A stretch of 64,000 nt of DNA from Bacteroidota bacterium (lineage in GTDB: Bacteria > Bacteroidota > Bacteroidia > Bacteroidales > Lentimicrobiaceae), in the NCBI GenBank assembly GCA_009773455.1, contig WSXU01000005.1:62001-126000 (forward strand). Reading direction: 5' to 3'. Positions 1-9,633 of the stretch are shown here, in pieces; the first letter of the stretch is position 1; each line of letters starts with the position of its first letter. The notes beneath the pieces are model-generated. The model had not been told where the DNA came from and did no database searches. It saw only the letters and a list, made by a program, of their open reading frames with translations. The position numbers and the translations under genes are program-made.

Positions 1-1
1 T

Positions 2-676
2 ATAACCACTTTATTGCTTCTGGTTTCAGCCGGAAACCTATCGGGCCAGAATGACAATCCCCTGGTCAGAAGCGGCAATAAACAATATAAGGCAGGCAAA
101 TTCAAGGAGGCTGAGATCGATTACCGCAAAGCCATGGAATTGTCGCCGAAATCATTTAAGGGAGAATACAACCTGGGAAACTCTCTTTACAGGCAAAAAA
201 ACTGGGAAGAAGCAAGCCGCAGTTATATGAATTCAGCCAATAAAATGAAGTCCGGTGATATGGCCGGAAAGGCAGCGGCTTTCCATAACCTTGGCAATTC
301 CCTGCTGAAGGCAGAAAAATTCAGTGAGAGTGTTGAAGCCTACAAACAATCGCTCCGGCTTAATCCGGCCGATGAAGATACCCGGTATAACCTGAGTTAT
401 GCCATGCGGAAACTTCAGCAGCAACAGCAGCAACAACAGAAAAAAGATCAGAATAAGGACGACAAACAGGACAATAAGGATAAGCAAAACCAGAATCAAC
501 CCCAGGATCAGCAGAATCAGCAGCAGGACAAACAACAGCAGCAAAAGCAGCAGATCTCAAAACAGGATGCAGAACGTATGTTGCAGGCCCTGAAAAATGA
601 TGAGCAGAAAACCATTGACAAGGTAAAAAAACAAAAAGCGAAACCTGTACAGGTTCAGGTTGAAAAAGACTGGTAG
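2..676 (+). CDS. batC: TPR protein of the Bat operon (BatC-like), 5' end outside the window
   Basis: The frame is open from the first complete codon, and the first residues are the hydrophobic core of a signal peptide ending near SGQ. The true start therefore lies just upstream, and the TTG at 14 is only an internal codon. After the signal come three TPR-like helix pairs (for example YNLGNSLYRQKNWEEA and HNLGNSLLKAEKFSESVEAY). A 65-residue tail very rich in Gln, Lys, Asp and Asn follows. The next two genes encode BatD and BatE, so this is the TPR member (BatC) of the Bacteroides aerotolerance locus, probably a periplasmic or membrane-associated scaffold. Its molecular role is not established. 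The Gln-rich tail is coded by CAG/CAA runs and may vary in length between strains. Confidence 0.8.
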   Translation: MTTLLLLVSAGNLSGQNDNPLVRSGNKQYKAGKFKEAEIDYRKAMELSPKSFKGEYNLGNSLYRQKNWEEASRSYMNSANKMKSGDMAGKAAAFHNLGNSLLKAEKFSESVEAYKQSLRLNPADEDTRYNLSYAMRKLQQQQQQQQKKDQNKDDKQDNKDKQNQNQPQDQQNQQQDKQQQQKQQISKQDAERMLQALKNDEQKTIDKVKKQKAKPVQVQVEKDW

Positions 677-735
677 CTTTGCAGAATGAATCGGGTATGA
701 TTGAGCATATGATCTTATCAAAAGAAATTCATACA

Positions 736-2607
736 ATGACAGGCAAAGATATGATTAAGCATATAAAATTGTCAGCCCTGATGATGCTGCTGCTTTCCGC
801 CTTTACAGTTTCAGGGCAGAAAGTTGAATTCTCTGCTTCAGCCAGGGATGTGGTAGCTGTAGGAGACCAGTTCAGACTGGTTTTTTCGGTTAATGCCCAG
901 GCCTCCGGTTTTACAGCACCGGTGCTGAAGGACTTTGCCATCCTGGCCGGTCCCAGTCAGTCATCAAGTACCAGCATGCAGATTATTAACAATCAGGTTA
1001 CCCGGTCAATAGATTATTCATTCACCTATATACTTCAGGCATCCTCGGAGGGGACTTTTACCATCGGACCGGCATCGGTGAATGTGGATGGTAAGGTATA
1101 CAAATCGAATCCGGTTACAGTTAAGGTGGTTAAAGGTAATGCTCCGCAGCCCCGGCAGGGGTCGCAGGGGTCACAGGGTAGCCAGCAGCCTTCCGGTGAA
1201 ATCGGATCTAAGGATTTGTTTGTAAGGGCTTCGGCAAATAAATCAAATCCCTACCAGGGTGAACAGATTATCGTCACTTACAAGATATATACCAGGGTTC
1301 CGGTTGCAGAATACAGCATTACCAAAGCTCCCGGGCTCAGTGGATTCTGGACACAGGACCTGCTGAAAGACAGCAAAAACCTGAATCAGTACCGTGAAAC
1401 GGTGGATGGTTCAGAATATGTGGTTGCTGAAATAAAAAAGGATGCCATGTTTGCGCAGAAATCCGGCAAACTTGTCATTGAACCGCTTGATATGGATGTC
1501 ATTGCGCAGATACAGCGAAAAGCCGGGCGCAAACCGACCAATGATCCGTTTTTCGACAACTTCTTCAACGACAGCTTCTTTGGCAACACCTTGCAGAATG
1601 TCAAGAAAACAATAAGCTCAAATCAGCTCACCATCAACGTTAAACCTCTGCCGGAAAATGGTAAGCCACTAGGATTCAGCGGAGCTGTCGGCAATTTTAC
1701 CATCACAGCCTCCACCGACCGTACAGATTTGAAGGCCAACGACGCCATGAGTCTCAAGTTCACCGTCACCGGAAAAGGAAATGTAAAGCTGATTGAAAAA
1801 CCCGACCTGGTTTTTCCGACCGACTTTGAAGTTTATGACCCCAGGGTTACCGACAATATCAGCACCACAGCCTCCGGTGTTTCGGGTTCCCGGACTTTTG
1901 AATACCTGATTATCCCCCGGAATCCCGGCAGCTTTAAAATCAAGCCGGCATCTTTCTCCTTTTTTGATATCAATGCCGGAGTCTATAAAACCTTAAAATC
2001 TCAGGAGTTTACTGTTAATGTTGGCCGGGGTGATGGCTCTGAAGGGACTTTCACAGCCGGAGGAGACAACAAGGAAGATTTCAAACTGATTGGCAGTGAC
2101 ATCAGGTTCATCAAAACCGGAAAAATTAACCTTAAGCCCGTCAACAGCTATATTTACGGATCTGTGATGTTCTGGATGCTCATTGCTTTACCGGTAATAC
2201 TGTTTATTGTATTCCTGCTGGTATGGAAAAATGAACTTAAGAAACGGGGCAATCAGGCGCTGATGCGCAACAGGAAAGCAACCGGGATAGCACGCAAAAG
2301 GCTGAAACTGGCGCAGAAATTCCTGAAACAGGGCAGCCAGGAAGCATTCTGGTCAGAAGTATCCAATGCGCTCTGGGGGTATATGAGTGACAAATTCAAT
2401 ATCCCTAGATCCACCCTATCGATGAATTCTGTGAACGAAGCCCTGAGTGGCAAAAATGTTGACGAAGAACTGATAAAACAGTTTATCAGCATTCTTAACA
2501 ATTGCGAATATGCGAGGTTCGCCCCGGGCAACAAATCACAGGCGATGGATGAATTGTATAATCAGGCCATTGAAGTAATCACCCGGACTGAGCAGGAACT
2601 CAGGTAG
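736..2607 (+). CDS. batD: BatD family protein
   Basis: A protein of about 623 residues with a signal peptide (LMMLLLSAFTVSGQ), then a long beta-rich periplasmic part, one transmembrane segment near residue 490 (MFWMLIALPVILFIVFLLVW) and a helical cytoplasmic tail. This is the layout of BatD (oxygen-tolerance family) proteins. The frame is open from a TTG at 679, but only ATG 736 or 751 puts the signal peptide at the N-terminus; 736 is chosen and 751 is equally possible. It starts about 60 bp after the TPR gene and is followed by BatE, so the three are probably cotranscribed. The Bat proteins are thought to act with a MoxR ATPase and vWA proteins encoded upstream, outside this window. Confidence 0.88.
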   Translation: MTGKDMIKHIKLSALMMLLLSAFTVSGQKVEFSASARDVVAVGDQFRLVFSVNAQASGFTAPVLKDFAILAGPSQSSSTSMQIINNQVTRSIDYSFTYILQASSEGTFTIGPASVNVDGKVYKSNPVTVKVVKGNAPQPRQGSQGSQGSQQPSGEIGSKDLFVRASANKSNPYQGEQIIVTYKIYTRVPVAEYSITKAPGLSGFWTQDLLKDSKNLNQYRETVDGSEYVVAEIKKDAMFAQKSGKLVIEPLDMDVIAQIQRKAGRKPTNDPFFDNFFNDSFFGNTLQNVKKTISSNQLTINVKPLPENGKPLGFSGAVGNFTITASTDRTDLKANDAMSLKFTVTGKGNVKLIEKPDLVFPTDFEVYDPRVTDNISTTASGVSGSRTFEYLIIPRNPGSFKIKPASFSFFDINAGVYKTLKSQEFTVNVGRGDGSEGTFTAGGDNKEDFKLIGSDIRFIKTGKINLKPVNSYIYGSVMFWMLIALPVILFIVFLLVWKNELKKRGNQALMRNRKATGIARKRLKLAQKFLKQGSQEAFWSEVSNALWGYMSDKFNIPRSTLSMNSVNEALSGKNVDEELIKQFISILNNCEYARFAPGNKSQAMDELYNQAIEVITRTEQELR

Positions 2608-2657
2608 TTAAATAACTAACAACTAACAACTAACAACTAACAGTTGACAGTTACCAA
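2608..2657. repeat. intergenic heptamer repeat (AACTAAC type)
   Basis: About four consecutive copies of a 7-bp unit (CAACTAA) follow the batD stop codon, then degrade into CAGTTGACAGTTACCAAC. The unit is almost the same as that of the repeat between actA and actB at 17061-17120. It is non-coding and has no clear hairpin. Confidence 0.75.
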
Positions 2658-2710
2658 CTTTTGGAGAGTTATTCTGGATTGCCTGCATTTAGTCAACAAG
2701 CATTGAAAAT

Positions 2711-3466
2711 ATGAAACTGAGGTTCGTTATTGGAATTCTGTTCTTGATCGCCGGTTTTAACGTCTCTGCCGATGAGCAGACCGACATTGATAAAGCCAAC
2801 AAGGCATACATGGCCGGGTTTTACGAAAACTCGATCACCATTTATGAGAAGATTATTTCGGGTGGTATGGTTTCACCAGAGCTTTACTATAACCTGGGAA
2901 ATGCCTATTTCAAAAGCAACAACCTGCCACCGGCAATTCTCAATTATGAAAGGGCCCTGAAATTATCTCCCGGTGACGAGGATATTATTTATAACCTTGG
3001 AGTAGCCAACAGCAGGATCGTCGATAAAATTGATGTTCTGCCCGAACTTTTTTACCTCAGATGGTGGAAAAGTTTGAAAACCTGGTTTTCCCCGGACGGT
3101 TGGACATTGATGGGTATAGGGTCATTTTCGATGCTGTTCGTCCTGGCAGCACTTTTTCTCCTGTCGCGGTCTGTCTCAGGCCGGAAAGTCTTTTTTGCCG
3201 CAGGCATGGTTATTCTTATCATAAATATAACTTCCGGAATTATTGCCTTTCAGACCTACAACGAATACAGGCTTCAGAACACAGCCATTGTTTTCACCCC
3301 TACCCTGCCGGTTAAGAGCTCTCCGGATGAAACCAGCATTGATCTGTTCGTGATACACGAAGGGCTGAAAGTAACAATTATCGATAAACTTGGCGACTGG
3401 AACGAAATCAGGATCGTTAACGGAAGCAAGGGTTGGGTAAAAGCCACCAACCTCAGGCCTGTTTAA
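2711..3466 (+). CDS. batE: BatE-like TPR/SH3 membrane protein
   Basis: A 251-residue protein with a signal peptide (FVIGILFLIAGFNVSA). Two TPR units follow (residues 20-110, including YYNLGNAYFKSNNLPPAILNYERAL), then two hydrophobic segments near residues 135-185 and a C-terminal SH3-like domain (residues 190-251, ending GSKGWVKATNLRPV). TPR plus membrane hairpin plus SH3 is the usual BatE architecture. It follows batD after a 100-bp gap with heptamer repeats, on the same strand. It probably works in the envelope with the other Bat proteins; its biochemical role is unknown. Confidence 0.82.
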   Translation: MKLRFVIGILFLIAGFNVSADEQTDIDKANKAYMAGFYENSITIYEKIISGGMVSPELYYNLGNAYFKSNNLPPAILNYERALKLSPGDEDIIYNLGVANSRIVDKIDVLPELFYLRWWKSLKTWFSPDGWTLMGIGSFSMLFVLAALFLLSRSVSGRKVFFAAGMVILIINITSGIIAFQTYNEYRLQNTAIVFTPTLPVKSSPDETSIDLFVIHEGLKVTIIDKLGDWNEIRIVNGSKGWVKATNLRPV

Positions 3467-3475
3467 AACCGGGTT

Positions 3476-4414
3476 ATGATCAGAGTTGTTACCGTGATTT
3501 CCGGAATTCATTTCCTGCGCTATTTCAGGATAATCAACCAGCTCGGAATTTTCAGAGTAATCTTTCTGCTGGCTATCATCGCCTTTGTTATAAAAGCTAC
3601 GCTTCAACCCGGCATGATGGTCCTGCAATCTTTGCTGGTAGTATCGGTTGTTGTCCAGTCTCACTTCAGCAGAAAGGATTTTGTGTTGCTGAACAACCTG
3701 GGGTTAAACAACCCGGGGTACTTCATGATGCTATACCTTCTTTTTGTCAGCCCTTTCATCTTACTTTATCTGATCTGGCCCGACTTTAAAGCCCTGGGAA
3801 TCCTGATTTCAGGAACGCTGCTCACAACATTCTTTATCAATCCATTAAGGAAAGTCCGTAAATTTCAACTTCCTTCCTTCAGGTTCATACCGGCCGGATC
3901 CTGGGAATGGAGGGTCGGACTCAGGCGATATATTCCGGTTTTCGTTGCAGCTTATATTATCCCAGCGGTATTTTACCATCAGGATTATCTGTTTGCAGCA
4001 TCTGTGCTGCTGATTGCAATCACTTCAAATGCCTTCCTGATCAGCCATGAAACAGTTAATATGCTGGTGTCAGTAAAATCCTCTTCCGTTTCCTTTTTCT
4101 GGTATAAGGTTTATCTCCAGTGTGCCTTCTTTACTTTGTTTTCGCTTCCTCTGCTGATCTCTTCGCTTGTCCTTTATCCCGAAGGAATCAGACCGGTGTT
4201 GCTGCTTTTCGTCAACAGTCTTGCAGTGCAGGTGTTCGCCGTATCGCTTAAATATGCGGGCTTCAGGCCCGGTCAGATCACCCCTTACAACATGGCCATC
4301 ATATTTTTGCTGAATTTTACATTCGTTATTCCCGCCCTGTTGCCGCTTCCTGTCATCATGGCTGCTATTTTCGGCCGGAAAGCCATTTCACAATTAAAAC
4401 TCATCGCCGGATGA
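3476..4414 (+). CDS. putative ABC transporter permease (multi-pass membrane protein)
   Basis: A 312-residue protein with roughly eight hydrophobic segments and no signal peptide or catalytic motif. Its stop codon overlaps the start of the ABC ATPase gene by 4 bp (ATGA). This is translational coupling typical of an ABC permease and its ATPase, and the main reason for the call. The N-terminal part (IRVVTVISGIHFLRYFRII) recalls the Bacteroidota-specific permease-like membrane proteins that pair with such ATPases, but no named family was recognised with certainty. Transport direction and substrate are unknown. It starts 10 bp after batE and may share its transcript. Confidence 0.6.
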   Translation: MIRVVTVISGIHFLRYFRIINQLGIFRVIFLLAIIAFVIKATLQPGMMVLQSLLVVSVVVQSHFSRKDFVLLNNLGLNNPGYFMMLYLLFVSPFILLYLIWPDFKALGILISGTLLTTFFINPLRKVRKFQLPSFRFIPAGSWEWRVGLRRYIPVFVAAYIIPAVFYHQDYLFAASVLLIAITSNAFLISHETVNMLVSVKSSSVSFFWYKVYLQCAFFTLFSLPLLISSLVLYPEGIRPVLLLFVNSLAVQVFAVSLKYAGFRPGQITPYNMAIIFLLNFTFVIPALLPLPVIMAAIFGRKAISQLKLIAG

Positions 4415-5088
4415 TTACAATTCAGAACCTTGAATTCAGTTATGGCAAATCGCCGGTAATCAAAAACCTGAACTGGCAACTTGAAACAGGAAGAATTCAC
4501 GGCCTGGTAGGTCTGAACGGAGCCGGAAAGTCAACCCTGTTTAATCTGATGGCAGGCTGGCTGAAACCATTGAATGGAACAATCCTGTACAACGGAATCA
4601 GGCTTGACAGGAGCATTTGTGCATTAATGGAAACGAACCCGCAATTCTATCCTATGATCAAGGGACAGGAATACCTCGATGTTTTTAAACTCAAAAACGA
4701 CCTTTTCGATATCGAAGCATGGAATAAGATATTCAAACTTCCGCTGAATGAGGTGGTTGATAATTATTCAACAGGGATGAAAAAACGTCTTGACCTCATG
4801 GGAATCCTGGCCATGAACAGGGAAATCCTGATCCTGGATGAACCTTTCAACGGACTTGATTTTGAGGCAGTAAGGCTGTTGCAACAAGTACTTCCATTGC
4901 TTGCATCCAGGGGCAAAACCATCATCATCAGTTCCCATATCACCGAATCCCTTACCTCTGTATGTCACAGCATCAGTCTGCTCAGAAATGGTGAGATCGG
5001 GCTGAAAATTGAAAGTGAAATGTTTGGACAGATCATTGAAATGATTGATTTTCATGGAGAAATCAAAACAGAAGAATTCCCTTTTTAA
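4411..5088 (+). CDS. ABC transporter ATP-binding protein
   Basis: A single 225-residue ABC ATPase domain with every key motif: Walker A GLNGAGKST (residues 34-42), Q-loop Gln78, a signature YSTGMKKR (119-126) in place of the classical LSGGQ, Walker B ILILDEP (139-145) and an H-loop His176. STGM signatures are common in ABC-2 type exporter ATPases. Its start overlaps the stop of the membrane protein gene before it, so the two should form one transporter. The substrate cannot be read from the sequence. The following 280 bp hold no gene. Confidence 0.9.
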   Translation: MITIQNLEFSYGKSPVIKNLNWQLETGRIHGLVGLNGAGKSTLFNLMAGWLKPLNGTILYNGIRLDRSICALMETNPQFYPMIKGQEYLDVFKLKNDLFDIEAWNKIFKLPLNEVVDNYSTGMKKRLDLMGILAMNREILILDEPFNGLDFEAVRLLQQVLPLLASRGKTIIISSHITESLTSVCHSISLLRNGEIGLKIESEMFGQIIEMIDFHGEIKTEEFPF

Positions 5089-5369
5089 TATTTCAAAGTC
5101 TATTATCAAATGATTGAAAGAGAGAATCCCGGCTTTTATGCGCTCATACCATAACACGGGAAATACCCTGAATTTTTCAAACATTCTTTATCTCTGATTC
5201 CAAATAGCCTCTACGGAGTCAACGACTTAACATTTCATTCACACTTTCAACTGCATTTAATCCGGATGTTCAGCCTTCCCTTTGCTTTATGGAATGTCCT
5301 TTGGATGTCGCAGATTCATCGGTTGATAATCTGCAGTTTTTTCTTAAATTTACCCTAAATATTCCCGCC

Positions 5370-6173
5370 ATGAAAAATACCCTGATGTTGTTCTTATGTT
5401 CAGCGTTATCCATAGTGGCTTATACACAGGACTTTATACCTTCTCAGCCGGTTGGAGGCAGGCAACAGTTAAAGTATTTTATTGATCAGGAGTTGATTTA
5501 TCCTGCTGCCTTGCTTGAATCAGGAAAGGAAGGAACGGTGACGATAAAGTACATTATTGACACAAAAGGACAAATTGAACACATCAGTTTTAAAGACAGT
5601 GAATTCCCTGACTTTAACAGGGAAATACTTCGCATTTTCAGGATGACCGAATGGGAACCTGCAACATTAAGAAGCATTCCTGTAGCCGACAGCGGACACT
5701 ATGAATATGAATTCAATATCCGGAAATACAACAGATTATGCAGGCAAAGGGGGTACACTTCCCATTTTTACCCCTTTGAGCCAACCGACACTTCCGGCAT
5801 CATCCATCTGTATAAAAACCTTGAGACGGCTCCCTACCCGATTTTTACCAACGATAAGATTAATCTGGCCGGGTTCATCGCCGCCAACCTTGTATATCCG
5901 GAAGCTGCCATCAAACAAAATGTGAGTGGTGTTGTTAAGATAGCATTTGTGGTAGAACCACACGGAAGAATATCAAATACAAAGATTGTCAATTCACTTG
6001 GCGCAGGATGCAATGAGGAAGCCATAAGAATAATAAGGATCATGAAATGGATGCCCGGAACAATTAATCGCCAGGCAGTCAGGGCCAGAATGAGCATTTC
6101 AATAAATTTCAGTTTAGATCAGGGTCCTGACGGAAACTTCAATCCAAATATTAAATCCAGTTATGGAGGATAG
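5370..6173 (+). CDS. energy transducer TonB-like protein with two TonB C-terminal domains
   Basis: The frame is open from 5289, but the ATG at 5370 places a signal or anchor sequence (MKNTLMLFLCSALSIVAYTQ) at the N-terminus. Two TonB C-terminal-like domains follow in tandem. The first covers about residues 25-110 (QELIYPAALLESGKEGTVTIKYIIDTKG). The second covers about 170-260 (ANLVYPEAAIKQNVSGVVKI, then ISNTKIVNSLGAGCNEEAIRII). A proline-rich spacer and an ExbBD context are missing, so it is probably not the main TonB. Such stand-alone proteins are common in Bacteroidota. The stop overlaps the open frame of the next gene but not its probable start. Confidence 0.75.
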   Translation: MKNTLMLFLCSALSIVAYTQDFIPSQPVGGRQQLKYFIDQELIYPAALLESGKEGTVTIKYIIDTKGQIEHISFKDSEFPDFNREILRIFRMTEWEPATLRSIPVADSGHYEYEFNIRKYNRLCRQRGYTSHFYPFEPTDTSGIIHLYKNLETAPYPIFTNDKINLAGFIAANLVYPEAAIKQNVSGVVKIAFVVEPHGRISNTKIVNSLGAGCNEEAIRIIRIMKWMPGTINRQAVRARMSISINFSLDQGPDGNFNPNIKSSYGG

Positions 6174-6201
6174 TAAACCAATAAAAACCAAATTAATCTG
6201 T

Positions 6202-7095
6202 ATGCGTAAATCTTTGTTAACTCTTCTTTTATCGGCGATGGTTGCAATGGTAGCCAGTTCACAAACGGCCGATACAACCAGGCTATGGACCAAGGGCTTT
6301 AAAGCAGCCTTAACCTTCAATCAGGTTTCACTCACAAACTGGGCTGCCGGGGGTGAAAACAGTTTCGGCGGAAACTCATTTCTCAATCTGTTTGCCAACC
6401 TCAAACAAGGCAAAACAAGATGGGACAATTCACTTGACCTCGCTTACGGCATGGTGAAACTGGGCGATGCCAATCTCAGAAAAAGTGATGATAAAATCGA
6501 CTTTGTTTCAAAACTCGGTCATAACGTGATCAACAAAAATCTGTTTCTGAGTGCCAACCTGAACTTCAAGACCCAGTTCGGAAAAGGATACAACTATCCC
6601 AATGATTCGGTCCTGATTTCCAATTTTATGGCACCGGCCTACCTGATGCTTGGTCTTGGTCTTGACTATAAACCATATCCTTATTTTTCTGTTTCCTTCC
6701 TGCCATTAACCGGAAGGATGGTTATTGTGAACGACACTTCACTTTCCGTTGGCTATGGTCTTGACCCCGGCGAAACCATTAAAGGAGAATTCGGCGCTGC
6801 GCTGAAAGTTACTTTCGAAAAAGATATTTTTACCAATGTCAGCCTGAAAAGCAAACTCGACATGTTTTCCAACTACATGGACCGTCCGCAAAACATCGAC
6901 ATCAACTGGGAAGCCCTGCTGGTGCTGAAAGTCAACAAACTGATCTCCACTTATGTTGGAATTCAGACCATTTATGACCATGATATCAGGATTACAGATA
7001 AAGACGGCAAAACAGGGCCACGGACGCAATTCAAACAAACCTTCGGAATCGGATTGTCCTATTCCGTCAAGCATCTGGATGCAAGAGTCAAATAA
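6202..7095 (+). CDS. DUF3078 family outer-membrane beta-barrel protein
   Basis: The open frame begins at 6163, but ATG 6202 puts the signal peptide (MRKSLLTLLLSAMVAMVASSQ) first and avoids overlap with the TonB-like gene. The mature protein of about 280 residues begins WTKGFKAALTFNQVSLTNWAAGG. This is the recognisable opening of the DUF3078 family, with alternating hydrophobic strands and a C-terminus fitting an outer-membrane barrel. The function of the family is unknown. It is followed by mscL after 33 bp on the same strand. Confidence 0.8.
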   Translation: MRKSLLTLLLSAMVAMVASSQTADTTRLWTKGFKAALTFNQVSLTNWAAGGENSFGGNSFLNLFANLKQGKTRWDNSLDLAYGMVKLGDANLRKSDDKIDFVSKLGHNVINKNLFLSANLNFKTQFGKGYNYPNDSVLISNFMAPAYLMLGLGLDYKPYPYFSVSFLPLTGRMVIVNDTSLSVGYGLDPGETIKGEFGAALKVTFEKDIFTNVSLKSKLDMFSNYMDRPQNIDINWEALLVLKVNKLISTYVGIQTIYDHDIRITDKDGKTGPRTQFKQTFGIGLSYSVKHLDARVK

Positions 7096-7128
7096 GAATA
7101 AATCATCAAACCCTAAAAATCAGACATT

Positions 7129-7530
7129 ATGAAACTTTTAGACGAATTTAAGGCATTTGCCATGCGTGGTAATGTGATTGACCTGGCTGTTGCCGTGATC
7201 ATCGGTGGAGCCTTTGGCAAAATAGTATCCTCCTTTGTCAATGACATCCTGATGCCTCCCATCGGCTTGTTGCTCGGCGGCCTGGATTTTAAAGATCTCG
7301 TATTCACCATGAAGGAAGCAGTTGGAGAAACCCCGGCCGTTACCCTTAACTATGGTATGTTTGTCCAGAATGTGGTTGATTTTCTGATCATTGCCTTTGC
7401 CATCTTTATGGCCATCAAAGGGATGACCTCTTTTAAAAAGAAAGAGGAAGAAGCACCTGCAGCCCCCCCCGCTCCTACAAAAGATCAGGAGTTATTGTCC
7501 GAAATCCGTGACCTGCTGAAAAATAAATAA
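7129..7530 (+). CDS. mscL: large-conductance mechanosensitive channel MscL
   Basis: A 133-residue protein of the usual MscL size. The N-terminal amphipathic helix and TM1 ([31 protein letters not shown]) carry the conserved RGNVxDLAVxVIIG signature. TM2 lies at residues 75-95, and a charged cytoplasmic helix ends the protein ([12 protein letters not shown]). MscL is a homopentameric inner-membrane safety valve that opens under hypo-osmotic stress. A strong terminator follows directly. Confidence 0.97.
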   Translation: MKLLDEFKAFAMRGNVIDLAVAVIIGGAFGKIVSSFVNDILMPPIGLLLGGLDFKDLVFTMKEAVGETPAVTLNYGMFVQNVVDFLIIAFAIFMAIKGMTSFKKKEEEAPAAPPAPTKDQELLSEIRDLLKNK

Positions 7531-7546
7531 TCGGCTCAAACAATTT

Positions 7547-7580
7547 AAAAAGCCTGTATCAGTGATGCAGGCTTTTTTTT
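7547..7580 (+). terminator. Rho-independent terminator after mscL
   Basis: A 10-bp stem, AAAAAGCCTG paired with CAGGCTTTTT, has an 11-nt loop that can pair further (ATCA/TGAT) and runs into eight T residues. It starts 16 nt after the mscL stop codon. Confidence 0.9.
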
Positions 7581-7764
7581 CGCTCTATAACGGATTTTCA
7601 GCATGGACATACCACCGCTTTACAACTTGTTATAAATAAAACGGGGTGCGGGTGATCCCATGAAAACGAAATCAAAATGCATTTCCAGACCGAAGCTTTG
7701 CCGAATCTTCTTATTTTTATGCCGGTAATTTGTCCTCCATCCTGAAATAAAAACATTGTCTGCT

Positions 7765-9366
7765 ATGCTGAAATCCTTCAAAGTCCCCAACAACATTGTC
7801 ATCGTATTCTCCATCATCATTATAGCTGCAATACTCACATGGATCGTTCCCGGGGGAAAGTATGACCGTCAGACCATCAAAGTGAACGGGGTGGAAAGAA
7901 CAGTCATCGTGAATAATACCTATAAAGCCATTGACAGCCAGCCTCAGACCTGGCAGATTTTTTCGGCCTTCTACAAGGGATTTATCAATATGTCGCACAT
8001 CATTGTATTTATCCTGATGATCGGCGGGGCATTCTGGATCATGAATGAAACAAAATCAATCGATATCGGTATCCTTTCATTCCTGCACCTGACCAAACGC
8101 TTCGAGCGATGGAAATTTGTCAGAATGCTCGGGGTCGACAATATCATCATGGCATTTATCATGATCATTTTCAGTGCCTTCGGTGCAATTTTCGGCATGG
8201 CCGAAGAAACGCTGGCTTTCACCATCATTTTTGTACAACTGGGCATCAGAATGGGATATGACTCCCTTGTTGGCATTGGATTGTGCTATTTTGCAGCCCA
8301 CATCGGCTTTGCCGGAGCCATTCTCAACCCTTTCACCATCGGCATCGCCCAGGGGCTTTCAAGTGTCCCCCTGTTTACAGGCATTGAATACCGGGTTGTT
8401 TGCTGGTTTATTTTTACCTTCCTGGCCATTGCTTTTGTACTCTGGTATGCAAGGAGGGTGAAAAAGAACCCGAAAAAATCAATCATGTTCAACGAAGATG
8501 AGTACTGGAGAAAACGGAACGAATCGGACGTGGAAACCATCCGTTACTATACGCCGAAGTCAGCGTGGATTGTTGGCGGGGTGCTTTTCATCATCATGCT
8601 TGTTTATTCCTTCTGGTTCCCTACAACCAATTTAAGGGTTGGACTGAGTACCGTCAACGGTCCGTTTATCCCGGTCTTAACAGCCGTTTATGCCATCACC
8701 AGTTTCTTTGCGCTCAGAAAGTCGCTGCACTTTTATATCCTGAACATCCTTGCATTCACCATTTTCTACCTGGTTCTGGGCGTACTTGGATATGACTGGT
8801 ATATTATGGAAATAGCAGCCTTGTTCCTGGCGATGGGCATTTTTACAGGATTTGCCGCAGAAAAGAAGAATTCGGAAATTACCAAGCTCTTCCAGGAAGG
8901 TGTGAAAGACATTGTGTCGGCGGCACTGGTGGTGGGATTCGCCGGCGGCATCATTGCCATTCTGAACGACGGACTGATCATCGATACCGTGTTGCATTCG
9001 CTGGCCAACTCGCTGAAAGGCACCGGCCAGCTGACCGCTGTTACCATTATGTACGGATTCCAGTCACTGCTCAACCTGGTAATCACCTCAGGCTCAGCCA
9101 AGGCTGCCCTGACCATCCCCATCATGGCCCAGTTTTCCGACATCATCGGACTCTCGCGCCAGGCAACGATTACAGCATTTCAGTTCGGGGCAGGTATCAC
9201 AGATATGATCGCCCCCACTTCGGGTGTCCTGATAGGTGTGTTGGGCATCGCTAAAGTTCCCTACGGCAAATGGGTGAAGTTTATCCTGCCGTTTATGCTC
9301 TTCCTTGCTTTTGTTGCTTGGTTGTTGCTGATCCCGACCGTAACCATGAAATTGAGCGGATTTTAG
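7765..9366 (+). CDS. yfcC: YfcC/DcuC-family membrane carrier
   Basis: About 533 residues with 12 or more hydrophobic segments. The opening (VPNNIVIVFSIIIIAAILTWIVPGGKYDR), the FGAIFGMAEETLAF stretch near residue 145 and the C-terminal TSGVLIGVLGIAKVPYGKW segment are typical of the YfcC branch of the anaerobic C4-dicarboxylate carrier (DcuC) superfamily. Members carry amino acids or dicarboxylates, often by exchange, but the substrate cannot be deduced. The open frame begins with a TTG at 7756; the ATG at 7765 is preferred. It stands alone, with gaps of 185 bp and 267 bp on either side. Confidence 0.85.
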   Translation: MLKSFKVPNNIVIVFSIIIIAAILTWIVPGGKYDRQTIKVNGVERTVIVNNTYKAIDSQPQTWQIFSAFYKGFINMSHIIVFILMIGGAFWIMNETKSIDIGILSFLHLTKRFERWKFVRMLGVDNIIMAFIMIIFSAFGAIFGMAEETLAFTIIFVQLGIRMGYDSLVGIGLCYFAAHIGFAGAILNPFTIGIAQGLSSVPLFTGIEYRVVCWFIFTFLAIAFVLWYARRVKKNPKKSIMFNEDEYWRKRNESDVETIRYYTPKSAWIVGGVLFIIMLVYSFWFPTTNLRVGLSTVNGPFIPVLTAVYAITSFFALRKSLHFYILNILAFTIFYLVLGVLGYDWYIMEIAALFLAMGIFTGFAAEKKNSEITKLFQEGVKDIVSAALVVGFAGGIIAILNDGLIIDTVLHSLANSLKGTGQLTAVTIMYGFQSLLNLVITSGSAKAALTIPIMAQFSDIIGLSRQATITAFQFGAGITDMIAPTSGVLIGVLGIAKVPYGKWVKFILPFMLFLAFVAWLLLIPTVTMKLSGF

Positions 9367-9633
9367 ATATCAAAGTCAATCGATTTAAAGAATCACGCAA
9401 AGCCGCAAACCCTGACTGCCGTTTTACCCGCCAGAGGAGGTCCGGCATGGACGCAATCTATTGATATTTAATATTTTAAAAATTATGATTTTGTTTTGTC
9501 AATAAGCTGGTTACCAGCTGTCCAGTAATATTTAAAAGCATATTGTGCAAGCCGTTGCGAATCAGTTGTCCGAATTACAGTTTGCCCAAAGCTGCGGGTT
9601 AACGGAAAATCACTTTTCAACAATTCATGTTCT

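Noticed and set aside
233-544. Minus-strand ORF coding a Leu-rich hydrophobic protein
   Set aside because: It is the reverse reading of the Gln-rich tail of the TPR protein (CAG/CAA reads CTG/TTG), with no independent support.
3176-3664. 162-codon minus-strand ORF
   Set aside because: It lies opposite the batE and permease genes, which have clear domains or coupling, and its translation has no signal or domain.
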